From Burkholderia sp. WSM2232 (lineage in GTDB: Bacteria; Pseudomonadota; Gammaproteobacteria; Burkholderiales; Burkholderiaceae), in assembly GCF_000472545.1 (NCBI RefSeq), contig NZ_AWZV01000006.1, forward strand, positions 62,223-126,222: a stretch of 64,000 nucleotides of DNA, given 5' to 3'. Below, piece after piece: positions 62,125-64,000 of this stretch. Numbering within the stretch: position 1 is the stretch's first letter; every line of letters begins with the position of its first letter. The notes below the pieces were generated by a model that made no database searches, was not told the DNA's origin, and was given only the letters and a program-made list of their open reading frames with translations. Position numbers and translations under genes: made by a program.

Positions 62125-62904
62125 ATGATTCTCGGCGATACGATTCTCGAAACGCGCGGCCTCACTCGTGAGTTCAAAGGCTTCATTGCCGTGAACGGCG
62201 TGAACCTGCGCGTGCGCCGCGGCTCGATCCATGCGCTGATCGGCCCCAATGGAGCAGGCAAGACCACGTGCTTTAACCTGCTCACCAAGTTTCTCGAGCC
62301 GACAGCCGGACAGATCGTCTTTAACGGCGTCGACATCACGCATGAACGCCCCGCGCAGATCGCGCGGCGCGGCATTATCCGTTCGTTCCAGATTTCCGCT
62401 GTGTTCCCGCATCTGACGGCATTGCAGAATGTGCGTATTGGTTTGCAACGTTCGCTTGGCACCGCTTTTCATTTCTGGAAGAGCGAGCGCACGTTGCGCC
62501 GGCTCGACGACCGCGCAATGGACCTGCTCACGCAAGTGGGCCTGACCGATTTTGCCGATGTGCTGACCGTCGAACTCTCGTACGGCCGCAAGCGTGCGCT
62601 GGAAATCGCCACCACGCTGGCGATGGAACCCGAGCTGATGCTGCTCGACGAGCCGACGCAGGGCATGGGTCACGAAGACGTGGACCGCGTCACGGCGTTG
62701 ATCAAGAAAGTATCGAGCGGCCGCACCATTCTGATGGTCGAACACAACATGAATGTGATTGCCGGCATCTCCGACACCATCACCGTACTTCAGCGAGGCG
62801 AAGTGCTTGCCGAGGGCACGTATGCCGACGTGTCGAAAAATCCGCTGGTAATGCAAGCCTACATGGGCAGCGCCGACGCGGCGCTCGCCGGAGCCCACGC
62901 ATGA
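62125..62904 (+). CDS. LIV-type ABC transporter ATP-binding protein LivG
   Basis: 259 residues from the ATG at 62125, chosen because GGAAGG sits just upstream; an ATG four codons earlier is possible. Walker A GPNGAGKTTCFN, signature LSYGRKRALEIA (LSYG instead of LSGG, common in LivG), Walker B LMLLDEPTQGMG, and the LivG-specific insertion after GIIRSFQ. It hydrolyses ATP for a branched-chain amino acid or related importer. Confidence 0.92.
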   Translation: MILGDTILETRGLTREFKGFIAVNGVNLRVRRGSIHALIGPNGAGKTTCFNLLTKFLEPTAGQIVFNGVDITHERPAQIARRGIIRSFQISAVFPHLTALQNVRIGLQRSLGTAFHFWKSERTLRRLDDRAMDLLTQVGLTDFADVLTVELSYGRKRALEIATTLAMEPELMLLDEPTQGMGHEDVDRVTALIKKVSSGRTILMVEHNMNVIAGISDTITVLQRGEVLAEGTYADVSKNPLVMQAYMGSADAALAGAHA

Positions 62905-63659
62905 ACACAATTGCCGAGCGCGAAAGCCTCGAGGTGAGCGGCAAGGCCGCTGGCGCACCCGCGCTGGAGATCGCGGGATTGCAGGCGTGGTACGGAGAGT
63001 CGCACATCCTGCATGGCGTCGATCTGACGGTGGATCGCGGCGAGGTGGTAACGCTGCTCGGCCGTAACGGCGCAGGGCGCACCACGACATTGCGCGCGAT
63101 CATGGGCTTGACCGGCCGGCGCACGGGGTCGATTCGCATTGGCGGCCGTGAAACGATCAACCTGCCCACACATCGCATTGCGCATCACGGCATTGGTTAC
63201 TGCCCCGAAGAACGCGGCATTTTTTCGAGCCTCTCGTGCGAGGAAAACCTGTTGCTGCCGCCGCCCGTGGGCGACAAGGCACACATGATGTCGCTCGAGG
63301 AAATTTACTCGATGTTCCCGAATCTGCAGGAACGCCGCATGAGCCAGGGCACGCGGCTGTCGGGCGGCGAACAGCAGATGCTCGCGGTGGCGCGAATTCT
63401 GCGCACGGGCGCGAGCCTGCTGCTGCTCGACGAGATTTCCGAAGGTCTCGCGCCTGTCATCGTGCAGGCACTCGCACGCATGATCGTCACACTGAAGACG
63501 CGCGGCTACACCATTGTGATGGTCGAACAGAATTTCCGCTTTGCGGCGCCGCTTGCCGATCGTTTCTATGTGATGGAGCACGGTACGATCGTCGAGCACT
63601 TCGGGGCGGGTGAACTCGAAAGCAAGATGCCGGTACTGCATGATCTGCTGGGCGTGTAG
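62901..63659 (+). CDS. LIV-type ABC transporter ATP-binding protein LivF with Walker A Arg
   Basis: 252 residues, overlapping livG by 4 bases (ATGA). The P-loop reads GRNGAGRTTT: Arg replaces the Lys that contacts ATP phosphates. Signature LSGGEQQML, Walker B LLLLDEISEGLAP and the switch His region (VEQN) look normal. The Arg form may be normal for this clade; if not, the LivG site would have to do the hydrolysis. It is followed by the solute-binding protein gene 53 bases later. Confidence 0.9.
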   Translation: MNTIAERESLEVSGKAAGAPALEIAGLQAWYGESHILHGVDLTVDRGEVVTLLGRNGAGRTTTLRAIMGLTGRRTGSIRIGGRETINLPTHRIAHHGIGYCPEERGIFSSLSCEENLLLPPPVGDKAHMMSLEEIYSMFPNLQERRMSQGTRLSGGEQQMLAVARILRTGASLLLLDEISEGLAPVIVQALARMIVTLKTRGYTIVMVEQNFRFAAPLADRFYVMEHGTIVEHFGAGELESKMPVLHDLLGV

Positions 63660-63712
63660 CGCTCGCGCCCGATTGCCTCTGATAACCACAAGTGAAGAAC
63701 CAGGAGACAGGA

Positions 63713-64000
63713 ATGAAAAAGAACCCACTCGCGCGGCTTGCTTCAGTTTGTTTCGCGGTCGCCGCCGGCGCCGCCATCACTACGGGGAGCGCGCAAGCGG
63801 CAGACGACGCAGTGAAGGTCGGCTTCATTACGGACATGTCGGGGCTTTATGCGGACATCGACGGCCAGGGCGGCCTCGAGGCGATCCGCATGGCCGTTGC
63901 GGATTTCGGCGGCAAGGTCAACGGCAAGCCGATTACCGTGCTGTACGCGGATCACCAGAACAAGGCGGACATCGCGGCGTCGCGCGCACGCGAATGGTTC
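63713..64000 (+). CDS. LIV-type ABC transporter substrate-binding protein (partial, runs off the window)
   Basis: The first 96 codons are present. Signal peptide MKKNPLARLASVCFAVAAGAAITTGSAQA, then DDAVKVGFITDMSGLYADIDGQGGLEAIRMAVADFGG, the start of a periplasmic-binding-protein type I fold of the LivJ kind. GGAGACAGG precedes the ATG. No permease genes (livH, livM) are seen before it, so they should follow outside the window. The ligand might be an amino acid, or the precursor for the GMC-MmsA enzymes encoded upstream. Confidence 0.88.
   Translation, partial: MKKNPLARLASVCFAVAAGAAITTGSAQAADDAVKVGFITDMSGLYADIDGQGGLEAIRMAVADFGGKVNGKPITVLYADHQNKADIAASRAREWF

Overview
The window reads as Betaproteobacteria, most likely Paraburkholderia or Burkholderia chromosome 1. 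The GC content and codon use are high, and the content fits that group: a twelve-gene type II secretion cluster with a divergent gspC, an oxidative L-arabinose operon, HU, MnmE, MnmC and DUF3717. The genus is inferred from gene content and protein style, not from a search.

Layout. 0.4-3.2 kb: mnmE, followed at once by a tyrosine-recombinase gene that keeps its ends but has lost the segment with the catalytic Tyr. 3.4-8.7 kb: small membrane and exported proteins, an orphan AceE-type E1 dehydrogenase and a HIT hydrolase. 8.9-17.3 kb: L-arabinose uptake and oxidation operon (aldehyde dehydrogenase homologue, AraF, AraG, AraH, arabinonate dehydratase) with a divergent LysR regulator. 17.4-23.5 kb: YaeQ, a VOC protein, a predicted small RNA, ada-alkA alkylation repair, gshA and a lipoprotein. 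23.5-28.4 kb: MarR regulator, EmrB-type pump and NodT-type outer-membrane lipoprotein. 28.5-40.5 kb: complete gsp set (D-E-F, divergent C, G to N). 41-45.9 kb: lytic transglycosylase, zinc-type G3E GTPase, HU, mnmC.

45.9-49.7 kb is the most unusual part. Two intergenic regions, on either side of a Kef-type antiporter gene and a YbdK-type ligase gene, each carry DnaA boxes. Each also carries one copy of the same composite module: a near-palindrome TACGTATACATAC(GTA), trinucleotide repeats TAGTAG(C/T)AG, TTAACAAGC, exactly 12 bases, then a DnaA box. The two copies face each other as an inverted pair about 3.1 kb apart. Coding-strand bias changes here too: about 23 of 39 genes to the left are on the minus strand, and 13 of 17 to the right are on the plus strand. 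I infer that this is the chromosomal replication origin, possibly bipartite.

49.7-64 kb: a MarR protein with a Cys-rich tail, an amidotransferase, an old-yellow-enzyme reductase, a SET-domain methyltransferase with an H1-like tail, a two-component system, DUF3717, Lrp, CYTH and LysR proteins, then mmsA, a GMC oxidoreductase and the start of a LIV-type ABC transporter operon that leaves the window.

Other points to examine are a predicted ~64-nt RNA with two perfect copies of an anti-Shine-Dalgarno sequence (18.55-18.62 kb), an aldehyde dehydrogenase homologue lacking both the catalytic Cys and the oxyanion-hole Asn, and a LivF with Arg in place of the Walker A Lys.
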